Source: Phycomyces nitens
Lineage: Eukaryota; Mucoromycota; Mucoromycetes; Mucorales; Phycomycetaceae
Assembly (NCBI GenBank): GCA_022702545.1
Contig: JAHRBC010000001.1
Span: 3,844,001-3,908,000 of the forward strand
Length of the DNA: 64,000 nt
Reading direction: 5' to 3'
This document shows positions 1-13,109 of this stretch, piece after piece; within the stretch, counting starts at the first letter, position 1, and each line of letters opens with the position of its first letter. The position numbers were made by a program, and so were the translations under genes. Under the pieces are notes generated by a model, which ran no database searches, had not been told where the DNA came from, and saw only the letters and a list, made by a program, of their open reading frames with translations.

Positions 1-2189
1 TCTGCAAGCCTTAATATTTGAACAGACAGTGATTTAAAAAATGGGCAATTTATTTTCATACAACTGTACAAACCCATTCAAAAATTGGTCGCTTGTGTGA
101 CCAAATGTTTAAAGCTAATCAACCACTTTATTTTCAAATAAGTTGACAACTTTCTGGCCAAATATTAAAACTTATATTGATAATTTATTTAAGCATCTAG
201 GAGAACAGTTGGTAAAAGGCTAATCAAAGTTTTGCAAACATTCGTATACAGTTAAAACTTGATATATTTTATTGTACAATTTTTTTAACTATAAAGGTTA
301 AACTATGGCTAATTGAATGCAGGTATGTATAGTTGTTGAGATTGCGGATTTAGTGAATGGTAGGTTTACCCTTGAGCAGAATGCTTTTATCTCAAAGAAC
401 CTGTTGTATGGACGGTTGATGAATTCAAATATAAATAATACCAATAGGCTCAAGAAAGAGAATGAAGGAATTACAATACGAGAGTTCCAAGCAGCCAGCA
501 AACAAAAATAAGATACATAGAGTACATGTATTGCCAAACCTTTAGAATTATTTAGCTTGGCAGACCAAGAAAAATTGGTCAAGGCAGAATTTTAGTACAT
601 GTTGAATGTGGCATTAAAGAGCTTATTAACGCAAGTGGATGAAACTAAAAACGATTCAAGAAATTTTTAAAAAAAAAAAAGATTCAAATGGTCAAAGAAA
701 AAGTATCGGCTACATCATCATCACATTTATCTGCTTCTGCTGCTGAGCCATTAAATAATCCAGACCCCGGATTTAATTGTGAGAAAGATATGGTATCAAA
801 GCCAAAGCTAAAACCCCAGAGGCTGCTCGTATAAAACAAATACCAGAAAACCATGAACAACTAATCAAAAATTGATAAAATCATTGAAAAAAAAGAATTC
901 AAATTATAAAGTGACCCTATTGACAACAGCTTAAAGGAAATCAAACGGACCATCAATACCATTCATATAAAAGCAAGTATGATTGACCTAAATATTAGAA
1001 AACAAGATCAATATCAAAGAATGATTAAAGAAAAGGCTAGATTTGAACATAGAGAAAATGTCAACTAGGATTAAAAGGAACTAGCCTCTCAATTGACTCG
1101 AGATTCTGTCTTGACAAAAAGCCTGATGCTGATGCTGATTTTGAATCAAGAATTTCCTGACATTAATACTTTGACTAATCTTTCATAAGCAAATAGAATC
1201 AAAATATATACTGGGGATAATGGATCTCATTTGCCATGTTGATGATATATATATATATATATGCGCATTTCAAGACAAAGTTTTTCAATTGTAAAGGATG
1301 TAAATGCAAGATTTAGAAATAGCATTGCTAAAGGACTTTTATGTTATCCAAACTTATTTAATACACCTACTTCAACTACTCTATAGATATTATTTAGATA
1401 TTATTTACTATCATGACCCAAGAAGAAAGCTTACATCCTTGTTTCCGACTTCGAACAAGGTTGATCTTTGACACTTTTTTACTAGCATTTAGTAGAGAGC
1501 TATGTATTCAGACGTTATAATACACGACAAAAAAAGGACACATGTAGATTTGTAATGTTGTCCGGGTCGGATCAACAGACAGCTCGGTCTGGTATGAAGA
1601 GGTTGCATTTGGAGTGTAAATTGGGTATAGGCAGTAGTTAGTAGGACTATTGAGGCCCTGACCTTATTAACCTAACACAAGCAAAATGAATAAAGCAACT
1701 CTCTCCCCTCAATAAGTCTGTATTTGTCGCAGAAGACATAGATCGCTCTGGTCATCTAGTATTGTCTGTGTCGTTTAGAGAACCTCTTTGTTTACTATCT
1801 TCTCCTCTTTCTCAACAACTATCGCCCTTTGGCCTCATCCCCATTCCCCTCTCAAATCCGTGCGTGTAACTTCTCTTTTACCTCGAAGAACCCCTCGTTC
1901 ACCTCGCACCGTATCCAAAGATCCGCCTATCATCCCAAAATTACAGATTCAATAATTCGGCAAAATATGCATTTTATCGTTAAAATTGTTACCTAAACAG
2001 CGCGGTTTCACAACGGTTTAAAAACCTGTTAAGCTTTGGATTTTTTTTAAAAAATTGCTGCTTATTAATGATTAAGCAAATTGTACAAATATTATTCTAA
2101 TGTGAACAGAAATAGCATCATCAATTATGCCAAGCAACTTGACTTTCTATCCTGTGCTGTAGCACATAAGCCTCGATTCACAAAAAAAA
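1..2189. other. AT-rich intergenic stretch with no convincing gene
   Basis: I see no open frame with intron signals or recognisable protein motifs. About 600-1,330 gives coding-like pieces in several frames, for example a stretch near 1,000-1,070 rich in Lys, Glu and Arg, but they are interrupted by stops every few dozen codons, so at most this is a decayed element. A (AT)n run lies near 1,246-1,262. The stretch from about 1,550 to 1,950 has a more balanced base composition, includes AATAAA, and could be an old solo LTR, but I could not find matching ends. Confidence 0.4.
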
Positions 2190-2830
2190 CACAAGCAAGC
2201 CAGACTTCACTGGGCCAAGGGAAAAGTGAATTGGTCTAAAGACCAATAGAGAAATGTTTTTTGGTATGATGAATCGCGTTTTTTACTTGAACAGAAACGA
2301 TACTGCCACACGCGCGTTCAAAAAAAAGTTGGAGAAAGGTACAAAGGAAGAAATAGAATATTCATAGTGAAATGGGGCGATGGTAAACTTAAGGTTTGGG
2401 ACTGATTTTGTGGAAGAAGATCTGGCCCGTTCAAGATCATGGACACTGCCAAGGTTAACCAAGATGTTTATGGCAATATACTGGCAGAATCTTTTTATCC
2501 ATGGATTACAAGCGTTGCCGAGGACGAGGAGAAAACTTCTGTCATTTAGGAGGGTGGTGTCACTTGCCGTATGGGTAAATATGATCAATGATGGAAGAAG
2601 ACCCATCAGATCACGGGATTTGAGTATTAGTCAGCTAAAAGCCCTGACCTGAACGTAACAGAGCACATCTGAAATACTCTAGAGTTTCCAGTTGAGAAAA
2701 AAAGGGCCACTATTAATAAGTTGATTGTTTTTAAGGTGACTCTATACGAAGAATGGACGAGGTTAAGCCTCGAGTATGCAAGACGTTTGGCTGACAGTAT
2801 ACAGAGATTTCAATCTTTGGTTGATGTCCG
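2190..2830 (+). pseudogene. Decayed Tc1/mariner transposase remnant
   Basis: Translated in shifting + frames, this region keeps the spaced signatures of a Tc1-type transposase: HWAKGKVNW followed by a WYDESRF-like block near 2,257-2,275 (first catalytic Asp), and a KSPDLNVTEHI block near 2,638-2,670 (the last acid of the DDE triad, followed by an N-terminal-like NTLE). Many stops and frame changes lie between them, so it cannot encode a protein. It is much more decayed than the complete Tc1 copy at 23,189-24,531 and looks like a different lineage. No terminal repeats were found. Confidence 0.65.
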
Positions 2831-2930
2831 TGGTGGTACTATCGAGTACTGGAATCGATTTTTTTAAAAATATTACTAGTATATACATTAAACTATGCTT
2901 TTACAGAGTTTGCAAGTTTTTACAATCTGT

Positions 2931-3757
2931 AAGAGTATTACGCTCACTTATTCGATCTATTAAAGTTAAATGCTGGTATCCGACATTTAAAATCGCTATT
3001 AAGAATTGGATTTCTTGTCTGATAAAATGTTAAGGTTTCAGACGGAATTACGATAAAATAATCGATGCCTCTGCTATTTTGGCAGCAAGGTCAAATAAAT
3101 CATGGTATACTATTACTATTCATTTTTGATCAATTGGATAATATAACCCATTATATTCTGTAATATATTTAAAAAAAGGGTTAAAATAGACAAATAAAAG
3201 TGGGATTCTTTGTCTGATAAAATATTAAGGTTTCAGACGGGATCACGATGAAATAATTAATATATCTGCTACTTTGGCTGCAATGTCAAATAAATCATAG
3301 TGTACTATTACTATTCGTTTTTGAATATTTGGTCAGTATATCTAATGACATCCAAATATTTAAGAGCAAATAGTAATAGTACACTATGATTTATTTGACA
3401 TTGCAGCCAAAGTAGCAGATATATTAATTATTTCATCGTGATCCCGTCTGAAACCTTAATATTTTATCAGACAAAGAATCCCACTTTTATTTGTCTATTT
3501 TAACCCTTTTTTTAAATATATTACAGAATATAATGGGTTATATTATCCAATTGATCAAAAATGAATAGTAATAGTATACCATGATTTATTTGACCTTGCT
3601 GCCAAAATAGCAGAGGCATCGATTATTTTATCGTAATTCCGTCTGAAACCTTAATATTTTATCAGACAAAAAATCCCATTTTTTAACAGCTATGTTAAAC
3701 GTCCGATGCCTTCATTCATTCACTTTAATAGGTCGAATAAGTGAGCGTAATACTCTT
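2931..3757. repeat. Large palindrome, two arms of about 385 bp
   Basis: The left arm (about 2,931-3,315) is repeated in inverse orientation at about 3,369-3,757 with a 53-bp centre that is itself partly self-complementary (AATATTTGG / CCAAATATT). Each arm also holds two related direct units about 194 bp apart; each unit starts with a GTCTGATAAAAT...GGTTTCAGAC block, whose ends GTCTGA/TCAGAC are inverted. The whole therefore has four copies of one unit, two each way. The arms differ at a minority of positions, mostly in the outer 80 bp. It has no coding capacity and looks like a MITE-type or foldback element. Confidence 0.8.
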
Positions 3758-4699
3758 TCATGCAAAGTCGTTGTACCTTGACCTTGATTAATTCAATGTA
3801 CTCTTCTTACTAGAAAATTTTGAATAAAATTATATTTATTCTCTCTTTTCTCCATGTTTAACTATTTTTACATTCCATAAAAATCATCGTGGTCATTAAA
3901 ACAAGACCAACCTTAACAATTAGCTGGAAACCGAGATTACTTGTGATTATTGAAAATAGGCCATGTATCTTTGAATTGTCAATTTTCGCCAATTGTACTG
4001 GATCCAGGTGGTTGTGACTGTATATCGTATACACAAGAAGCGGAGAGTGAAGATGGTTATTCGAATAGATGAGAGAAGAAAAGAAAATAGAGAGCCTTAT
4101 TGGAGACATCTACGTAGACAGGAGTAAGAGGAAGACTGTCAAAGACGTAAATAATGTTTGAGAAGGTTGAGGGTATACAGGGCCTGAAGGAGCGTAGTTG
4201 GAGTATCCATCCTGGAGATACTAGACTCCAAGTATTGCTTCCTCAGACTTGGCCGAACTATCTGTTGTTCTAATCCGGACAACATCGCATAAGTTTTATT
4301 TTGATCGGCAATTTATTTAGACCCTGCCACATAAATATGTTCCAAATAACTTTCTAAAAAAAGATTTCGGCATGTTTCCATGTTTGATAATGGTTACATT
4401 TCCCTGGTCAGATAACATCATATTTACCATATTCTTTCATAAGCCTTGGCGACTTGCTCACATTATCTTTTATACAACCTTTGGTGTCTTAATTAGCGAT
4501 CATTAATCAGTATTATTGTATGTTCTGTAGCAAACTACCCTATTCCGTTCAAACGGTATGAAAATTTACCCGGTTACATTTTGCGCTGTATTACACCCCT
4601 TCTTTATCTCTCTATTTCTTTCTTTTTTTAATCCCTCTCTTTCTTTCTCTATCCCTCTACCTTTTCTTTCTACATTGCTTCGTACGCGCCTTGAGTTTC
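3758..4699. other. Intergenic region and 5' flank of the ER peptidase gene
   Basis: No gene is visible. The last 100 bases before the ATG at 4,700 are a strong pyrimidine tract (C/T runs from about 4,590 to 4,680), a common feature of fungal promoters and 5' leaders. The small open frames here have no recognisable sequence. Confidence 0.5.
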
Positions 4700-7600
4700 A
4701 TGGCAGCACAACGCAAGAATCCCGGAAGTTCTGGGGCGACACTGTACGCGTCAGACGTAGCAGAATCTCTGACATCCCGCCCAGGTGCCCTAAGCTCATG
4801 GTTCAGAATCATTACATATTGTATAGTTGCCATTGCAATCGCAAAACACCTTCATTACAGACTTCCTGAACCAAAGACTCATCGAGGTGTTAATCCCGAA
4901 ACTGGCCTGAATGAATTTTCGGAATACAATGCTGTAGAAACAATGGCTTATCTTAGTGAAACAATTGGCTATCGTAAGAAAGTGGCGTATGAGCTTAATC
5001 GGATACTAAGCCGTGGATATTGTTTTGTGGCTAGGTATCGTTGGCACCACTGAGGAAAAGCAGACCTTTGAATACTTGGAAGGAATAATCGATTCGTATA
5101 AACAAAAGGCTCAGAGCATTCCAGGTGCACCGAAATTTGAAGTATGGGTACAGCAGGAAACTGGCAGTCATCGTTTTGATATCTTGGATAAGAGTAAGTT
5201 TCGTTTTTCGCTAATGGGCTTATAATAATATATTTAATTGGGTGCCATTGTTCAAATAGTGGTATTGAAGCAATATGTAAATGTGACAAATATCATCGTA
5301 CGCCTGTCATGTCCTGAAAGCGCCTCACTTGGCTACAATGATAGGAGCTGTGAGGATAATGCAATCCTGATGAACTCCCACTTTGATACCACTCTTGGAT
5401 CGCGCGGTGCAAGCGACGATGGCTCTGGTACTGCTGTCATGCTCGAGATCATCCGTGTTCTCAGCCAACGCGACTGGACTCATTACAAGAACGCTATTGT
5501 ATTCTGTAAGCAAGGGTTGACTCAAATTGTTATGTTTTATTTATTCTATTGCCATGGGGTTAGTGTTCAATGGTGCTGAAGAAACTTTGCAAGATGCTTC
5601 TCATATGTTTATCACAAAACATCCTCTCAAGGATACGTAAGTTCTCATTACACCTAAATATATCAGTCCGGAATTGCTTACAGACAAAATAGCGTCCGTG
5701 CTGTTGTAAATATCGATTCTTGTGGCACAACTGGCGCGGAGATCTTATTCCAAGCTAATTCAAGAGAGATGATTGAGGCATACAAGCAGGCGCCTTATCC
5801 TCACGGAACTGTCATGGTAACAATTATTTTTTTCATTATTTAGACCCATGTAACTAACATTTCCAACCCACAAGGCCAATGATGTATTTCGGACTGGGCT
5901 TATTCTCTCAGATACCGACTTTAGACAGTTTGTACAGTATGGAAACCTTACTGGCATTGACCTGGCTCTCTACAAGAACTCTTACATATATCACACTCAC
6001 CTGGATGTCGTCGAGAATCTTGAACCTGGGTCTATGCAGCATCTTGGTGAAAATACTCTGGCCATTATTGATTACCTTGCATTGAATACTACTATGAATA
6101 ACATTGAACAGGCCAGCGACATTGTTTTCTTTGATATCTATGGTAATTGATTGTTTGATCCTCTGTGTTTATTTCCGTTTATTAACCGTGTTCCCTAGGT
6201 GTATTCTTTGTATCTTACTCCTGGAAGACTGCCTATATTATCCAGACTTCAACTGTGATTGTCAGTCTTGTTTTCTTTGGCTACATCATCAAAAAGACCT
6301 CCCAGTCATCGCCTTACAGAACAATACCAAACATTCTCATTTCATATGCCAAGTCCATAATATTCGTCTTGCTCAGTCTATTGGCCTCTTTGTTTATGCC
6401 AGTCATTATTGCCCTGCTCATTACCTCGGATCTGATGGGTCGAAACATGTGCTGGTTCTCAAGAGAATGGTATCCCTATGTGGTATTTGGCCCAATCTCT
6501 TATATTGGCGCCTATGGTGTCCAATACATCTCTTATTATCTACCTGGTCCTCAGCATGTGGATATGGAATATGGCACACTCGTTTCTATTCTGGCATTCT
6601 TTGCCATAATCACTGGCCTCACCACCCAGACAAGTATAGCCAGTTCTTATCTATTGTGGATCTATAGCTTTATTCTCCTCGCCACCTGCGTTATCAATGA
6701 CCTTTACCTTATGTCTGGCCAAAAAAGAAACAAGATCCGCCAGCCAAAGGTCCACAAACTCACATACCTCTTGTCAGTTTTCCCCATCGCGCTCTTATAC
6801 AACGGCTACTCATATTCTCTTATTGACATCTTTGTCCCCCTTACTGGACGCATGGGTGTTGACGCCCCTGTTGATTTGATTGTGTCAATCATCTTTGGAA
6901 TGATCACGTTCATGACTACCCTTCCCACAATCGCCCATGTCCATCGTTTCGGCAAAAAATTCCTTGGGAAAATTATTGTGTTTCTTGTTATTGCACAAGC
7001 CTTTGTGCTCGTGGGTGTAATGGTTACTGGTGGAAAGGCCGGTGGACTGGCATTCCCTTATGATGAACTTCATCCCAAGAGAATGTAAGTTTTATTTTTT
7101 AAAGATTCAATGAATCCTCTTGTGAGCTAATACCAAACAACCTTTATTTATTTTTTTAGCTACATCCAGCATTTGAAGAACCTCACTTCTGGAGAGATGT
7201 CGATTGGTCTTGCCGAGGCAGATCATGGGCCTTATATTCAGACTATTGTGGATACAATCGAGAACAAGCTTGGAGCTACTCCTATACGTCACACCCATCT
7301 TGAAGGCGAAAATGACTGGGATGTTGTGTATCCCTTTAGTGCATTTTTGGGAGGATACAGCTTTGATTCTTCTGATTTTATCCGTTCAAAGATTGCGGAT
7401 AAGGAATTATCCAATACCGCAAACCTTGTCGGTCTTGTTGATGGCCCCTTTCCTTCGCTCTCGGTCCACAATGACACTTATGATTCTCAGACCGGAATAC
7501 GTACCTTTACTGTGGTCTCTTTGTCGCCTGGATATATCTGGAACGTGATTAGTTTTGATGGAGTTGTAGTGTCTTGGAGTATCGAGGGCGAGGAGCCTCA

Positions 7601-7886
7601 GGAAGACTCTGCTCACTATATCGTCCGTCAAATCACAGGACATGGAAATGATGGCTGGAAGTTCACACTTTCTGTAAAGGTACCTGAATCAAAAAGATAT
7701 CTGGCTGAAGCAGGTGAATGGAAAATGAGATTCCAGTTCACTGGACTTGAGAATGAGAACTTTGCTGGACTGGGTGCAGAACGTCTGGTGGGTGGAGTGG
7801 GTGTGCTGACAGAGCTTCGCAAAACGATGCCAATTTGGACAACACCAACCTGGCTGAGCACAGTAGTTCAAGTCTGGGATTTGTAA
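4700..7886 (+). CDS. Endoplasmic reticulum membrane metallopeptidase, M28 family (ERMP1-like), 8 exons
   Basis: Exons read as 4700-4973, 5035-5193, 5260-5505, 5564-5636, 5684-5816, 5875-6142, 6199-7084 and 7160-7886; they sum to 2,766 nt, an uninterrupted frame of 921 aa, close to the usual length of ERMP1-type proteins. All seven introns are GT-AG and 47-75 nt. Residues about 36-53 form a membrane anchor. The zinc peptidase domain follows, with NSHFDTT (His185), GASDDGSG (Asp197/198), NGAEE (Glu232/233), NIDSCG (Asp262) and SYIYHTHLD (His335), the five-ligand, two-zinc pattern of M28. Residues about 370-640 contain several hydrophobic segments, then a lumenal C-terminal domain. By family knowledge it is a multi-pass ER membrane aminopeptidase-like enzyme; the substrate is not evident. 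The usual Glu/Asp position in NIDSCG is Asp. The ATG at 4,700 is chosen as the first in frame. Confidence 0.93.
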
Positions 7887-8258
7887 CTATCTATAGAAAC
7901 ACACACACAATCGAACGTACCTGGATGATCTATTTGATTTTGAATACATTTTGGCGTTACTAGACATTGGTTAAATAAAACATCAATATTTTATAGAGTT
8001 TTACGACACTGTTTACAAGCAGTTTGATAACTATTTATTATTTATTGGTTAAAATATCATATTGTGGAGCTTTTGTATAAACTACCTTTGGTGATACCAC
8101 ATAGACTGACCAGACCAAGCATAAGAGTTGAACTCTCATATCTGAATACTTCACTCACAGATAGAATTGAATTAAAGCTGGTTTTTTTTTGTGTGTGTTC
8201 TTTATTTGTTATTTGCTTTTATTGTCTTATGCACTTTTGTGAATGGGAATATTGAAGA
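7887..8258. other. Shared 3' flank between two convergent genes
   Basis: The peptidase gene ends at 7,886 and the mutase gene, on the other strand, ends at 8,259. The 372 bases between hold both 3' UTRs: AATAAA at about 7,974 on the + strand, and AT-rich sequence otherwise. I see no other gene. Confidence 0.6.
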
Positions 8259-10540
8259 CTACAAAGGTCGGCTGCCAACACCGCCAGCACGGTCATAAAC
8301 CAGCTGAGCTACTTTTGATGCAAGCTCATCAGTCTCAGCACGGGTGGATGCCTCAGCATATACGCGCACAGCATCCTCAGTTCCAGAAGCACTAATTGGG
8401 GTTGAAGCAGAATTGTTCGTTAAATGCACAATCTTTTTTTTAAAGAAAAAAAACAATTTCTTACCGAACAAAAGATCGGCCGTTGGGGTATTTGGCCACA
8501 AGTGCATCGATCTCTGCCTGAAGACCAGCAGGCTCAACAAGCTGACGTTCAGCATTTGTGGTCTTGAAGATGTGTCTATCTTCAACAACAACCTTGACAA
8601 GACGGTTTGGAAGGTCAGTGTAGGCCTGGTTCCATTCCTCACAAGTCCACTGGCGGTTGGTGAGGATAGTCTCGACCAAAAGCATATCTGAAATGGCATC
8701 ACCAACGGTCTGGTTAATCAACTCTGTCAAGGCCTGCAGCTGATCAATAGCATGCTTCTGTGCAGGAGTTTTGCTAGATACAGAGTTATTATAGTCCATT
8801 TAACAAGATCTCAATGATTCTTACGCTTCAGTTGTCTTGATTGTGTTGAGGGCTTCGGGGCTAAAGAGAACAGTTCCATGGCCGTTTGCCTCAAAGTAGA
8901 CACCAACATCGTACTTCTCAGCCTCGTGGTGAAGATGCTTCACACCAGTGGACACGCAAGAGACCGGGACATTCTAATCACCAAGATCAGTACAGGCAAA
9001 CATTTGGACGTAAGCGCGTATATTTTACTTACCAATACTTTAGTGAGGTAGTTTGTGGAACTTCCGTTGGCATAGGCGGTCTGTACCACACCAACCTTGA
9101 TGGAGCTAATGCCAGCATCATGTACAAGTTCCATGATAAACATGGCAGCAAGACCAGCAATCTTGTCACCGTCCAACAGCTTGAATGTGCCATCTAATGA
9201 TTATAAATGTCAGGATCTGTGTGTTTAGTTTATTAAAGACTTACTAGAATCCACAAAGTAGTACACAATACGATCAGCGTCGCCGTCATACGAGCAGAAT
9301 CTGCTTCCGGGGGCGATTTTTGATCCAGGAGGAGCTCTTTGTTGGGTCTTTACATAGTCAGCGCCACACTAGAGAGCATAAATGTTAATCAATAGTACCA
9401 GTTGGTTGCTTTCTGACTTACATCTTTGTTGAGCTTGCCCAGGGAGGTGACATCATCATTCATAATATTCACAGACAGGACATCCTCGGGAAGGTAACGG
9501 AGAAACTCACGGAGCTTGGGAGCTCCAACACCATTGGCGCAGTCAACAGTGAGAGGTGAAAGACGGGGCTTTCCTTTCTATTAAAGATGACCGTATAAGT
9601 TTTATGGTTCGCCCCCTAAAATCCTTGAATCACCCCTATCCCCCCCTTTTTTTATTGACATTTTCACTTTTGCAAAAAATAGACTTACGACTGAGGTCTT
9701 GAATGCCTCGGAGAGCTTCTTGTAGTATCCTTCTTCAGTAGGCTCACCATAAGAGTCACTGGTATTGGCTGTGTTGATGCAACGAACAAGGTAATGGAGC
9801 ATAGGGGTGGTCTTTAAGCCAAAGTTTGTGGCCTTTGCACCCGAGGCTTTCAAACCGAGCTCCAGGCACTCGACAAGCTCTTTGCAGCTTGGTCTGTAGA
9901 GTACAAACGATTATTTTGATGTTCGAATGTTAAGTGAAATGACAGATGAGCAGATGGACCAATGACCAATATACCTTGTGTCATAGCCGTAAATAACAGC
10001 AGCAGGAGCTTCAATATTGATTTTGTTTGCAGTAACAATCTCTTCCACTACTTCAGCCAAAGCATCGCCACCCTTTGCATTAGCAAGGCTGGTGGCATAA
10101 ACTTCCCAAGACTGCTCGAGCATTTCGCCTCGAGGATCAACCAGCTTGACACCATTGTCCTTCAAGACACTTGTCAGTATTGTTTTTTCTTGTATTGATC
10201 GATTGATTTATGATTGATTGATTGATTGATTGATTGATGGTCTTTTAATAAATTTATGCATACCTCTTCTGGATTGTGAGAAGCAGTAATCATGACACCA
10301 ATAGTAGCACCACCGAGTTTCTTGGAGCGAAGAGTGGCCAAGATTCCAACCTTGTACATAACCGAGTCCAACAACTCAGCCCTGAAAAGTGACATGAGTC
10401 GCGTTGTTTTTGAGTTTTGCTTATATAGTTTTGCAGACATACTTTGTACGGAAACCGGCGGTTCCATAAGTGTAGGTGTAGGTATCGACCTTGTGAGAGA
10501 TGATGTTAGCCTTGATGGAGTTGTAATCAAAAGAGGACAT
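8259..10540 (-). CDS. AGM1: Phosphoacetylglucosamine mutase, 10 exons
   Basis: Reading down the minus strand, exons are 10443-10540, 10264-10381, 9975-10159, 9689-9893, 9422-9577, 9245-9368, 9033-9193, 8825-8973, 8465-8773 and 8259-8391, total 1,638 nt, giving an intact 545-aa protein, the normal length for this family. It converts GlcNAc-6-phosphate to GlcNAc-1-phosphate in the cytosol, feeding UDP-GlcNAc for chitin and glycan synthesis. Visible motifs: TYGTAGFR near the N-terminus, the phospho-serine loop [14 protein letters not shown] (Ser67), the metal loop DGDAD at 282-286, a sugar-binding YFEANGHGT block, and the C-terminal phosphate loop [15 protein letters not shown] around 502, where the usual Pro is Ala. 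Introns are 51-111 nt with GT-AG ends. The (GATT)n run lies inside one intron. It converges with the peptidase gene; no functional link is implied. Confidence 0.95.
10199..10243. repeat. (GATT)n microsatellite
   Basis: About seven GATT units in tandem within the second intron of the phosphoacetylglucosamine mutase gene. It does not touch either splice site. Confidence 0.9.
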
Positions 10541-13109
10541 TGTGAGATTGCTGATGAATAACAAAAAGATAGGTTTGTCTGCTATTTTTGGCGACTTTTT
10601 AAAAGAATTCGCGGTTTGAATACTGACCAACATGTATCCTCAACAAGGAAAATAGGCATAAGGGGTAACTCGATTTAGTAGTGTCCCGGGTGTTTAATGT
10701 GTATGTAGAGCTGAGTTATGAAACGTGGAAAGAGCACAGAGAGCTGTGGTGCACTGAACCCAATGTCCAGAGTGCACTATTTAGGCCTCTTGCCAGAGAA
10801 ATATAAATAAATAAATAATAAAAATAAATAAATCTGAGCTGACAAATCTATAAATAAATAAAAAGAACCTCTAAAAGCATTCCTTCTTGGATCCCGGGCG
10901 TCTTTTTCTTGATTAGTACTTATTATTGCTATTGGCCACCAAGAGCTTAAAAAAAAATTCAAGAGAATCCCAGCAGAATTCTACTGTCGCATGAACCATG
11001 GACTACAGAGAAATATATACTTGAAAGATACGGCGACAAGGCATCTTTCATTTACATCTAGTACCCATTTCGATATCACCAGTAGTGAGAATAGCTGCCA
11101 AAAAAGAGGAACTGTTTATGTTACAGCTTCAAATAATATTCCTTGAGACTATTGCTGTCTCCACTCCAACTTGTGTGCATTCAAAGTATTTCAAGCATTA
11201 TTCTGCACTTGTACTCGATGATACCGATAGCGAATTGTGGTACATACGGTTCTGTGTCAACGCCTAAAGTTTAAATGATGATTTTTGTCAGCTATGAGCC
11301 ATCTTCTTTGATGTCGAGATCTTTCTTCTTCTTCTCGCAACCCACATATGCATTGAGCAATATATGATGTTTATGAAACATTAATAGTGTTTGTACTAGG
11401 CTTATAGCTCGATCTCCTGTCAAGATTCGCAAAAAAAAAGATGTCGTGAACTGAACCTGTATTTGATCACATATAAAATGACTATCCTAATAATTCGTCC
11501 TTGAATCTTACCTACTTTACAATTTTCATGTCAAAAAATTTTTATCGTTTTAACAAAAGTCTTTTAATATCAAGCTGTGGGTGCTCCGTGTTCGCCATGC
11601 ATTAAATTATAGTTAATTTGTTTACTAGGCCTCTTAAATTCCATTTTGAAAAGCCCTCCTTGGGTGGCATCGTTACATATTGTCGTCTTCTCTTGAAAGG
11701 ATTGTGGAAAAAGAACTCTTCTCTCAGCTTTAATCTTTTTGGAAAGTGTCAGTACTCAAGTGAAATTATCAACATACGTGTATTTAAAGCTGAATTAGCC
11801 AGATATTCTACAGAAAATACTAAACTGTAATATCCACTGTCTAATGCTGCGTCTATTGTCCGATACAATAGGAAAGATGTATCCATATTCAATTATAGCT
11901 TTTTCCACTGATGTTCTTATTAACCGTTTTGTTGGTGCTTTCTGCTTCAATGCTTCCTAGCGCGCTTTGGTATCTATTGACAAAATTCATGACACTAGAG
12001 TATATAGGTTATTGATTATGAGAACTACATGATTTTTTTCCGAGTATTTCATCACAACCAACCACCAATGCTAGCTTAGCCAGTTGGAGAACGCAAAACC
12101 CTTTAGTTGAGTTATTACTCTTGAACTTGTGTGTTCAAGAATAAATTACCACGGTTTGTGGAGATAAAGTACTAGCCATGGCATGATACGAGAGAAACAC
12201 AGTTGAGTCAGCAGCTGCTGGCTCTATATTGTAACTCCAAGAAGTCGGTAGTTTTGGATTTTCTCATGCCGCAAAACCATTAGTTGCCGCCTTTTGAAAT
12301 ATCCTTTCATATGCGCGATTTTCTGTTTGATTTGGTTAATCTATCTGAATGGCATGTATAACTGGTAGATACTTTTAATCGCCTGTACAATAATTCTAAT
12401 TCCAGATCAAGATGCTAGAGCTCATGAGACCGCTCCTCATAATTTCTTTATATACTCCAGATAAGTTTTGTAGCCTGAAAACACTTGGATCTTGCAATTC
12501 TCGAATATTTTTCAGCGATCTAAAGGGCACGACCTTTCTGTTTTACCGGACTTTTTGAAAGTGACTTGTGGTCCGGGATCTAGTGCCTGATCCCAGTTTA
12601 CGGAATATTTTTTTTTTGTATGAAACAAGATTTATTGAATTGCCCAAAAAAACAGGTCTTACTTCCTATGGAGGAGAGGTAGGTGCCTGGGGAGAGATTG
12701 ATGCACACATAAATGTGTGGGAAACTAGTGGAGGTATATACGGTAAGAAATTTACATAAGGGTTATATGAGGAAAAAGTTAGGAGACATAAGAAGAAAGC
12801 ATATCATAGGCATAAAGTCGAGATGGTGGAGAGGACTAGTCAAGAAGGTGGGACGAAGAAAACAAGGAATAGAGGGTCTTGTCCACCGAGTCACTCACGT
12901 GGACAGGACCAGTTTACGGAATAAAATGTTGTGTCCTAAAAAAAGATGGGGAATTCTTGATACACTCCCTCAATACACTCCAAGTGGTATACACTCCCTC
13001 CTACACTCCCACCAAAAGAAAATCAAAAAAGTGTGACGTAGACTCTTTTGTAAAGAGTGAATTTCAGTGTTCATATTTTCAAACATTCTTTGAACTTTAC
13101 CTTGTCAAA
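10541..13109. other. Intergenic stretch upstream of the MULE gene
   Basis: No supported gene. It contains an (AAAT)n-like run at about 10,797-10,862, then unremarkable AT-rich DNA with short random frames. The 15-bp word CCAGTTTACGGAATA occurs twice, at about 12,592 and 12,909, and TACACTCCCTC-type words recur between 12,960 and 13,010 just upstream of the MULE start, which could be parts of a transposon end or promoter. I could not find a matching inverted end for the MULE element. Confidence 0.4.

Noticed and set aside
2900..3800. CRISPR-like array from the repeated 27-bp word
   Set aside because: Only four units in two orientations with non-uniform spacing in a eukaryotic context; it is part of a palindrome.
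6104..6667. 187-aa + strand ORF overlapping the ER peptidase
   Set aside because: It is out of frame with the spliced peptidase reading, which has the conserved motifs and correct splice sites.
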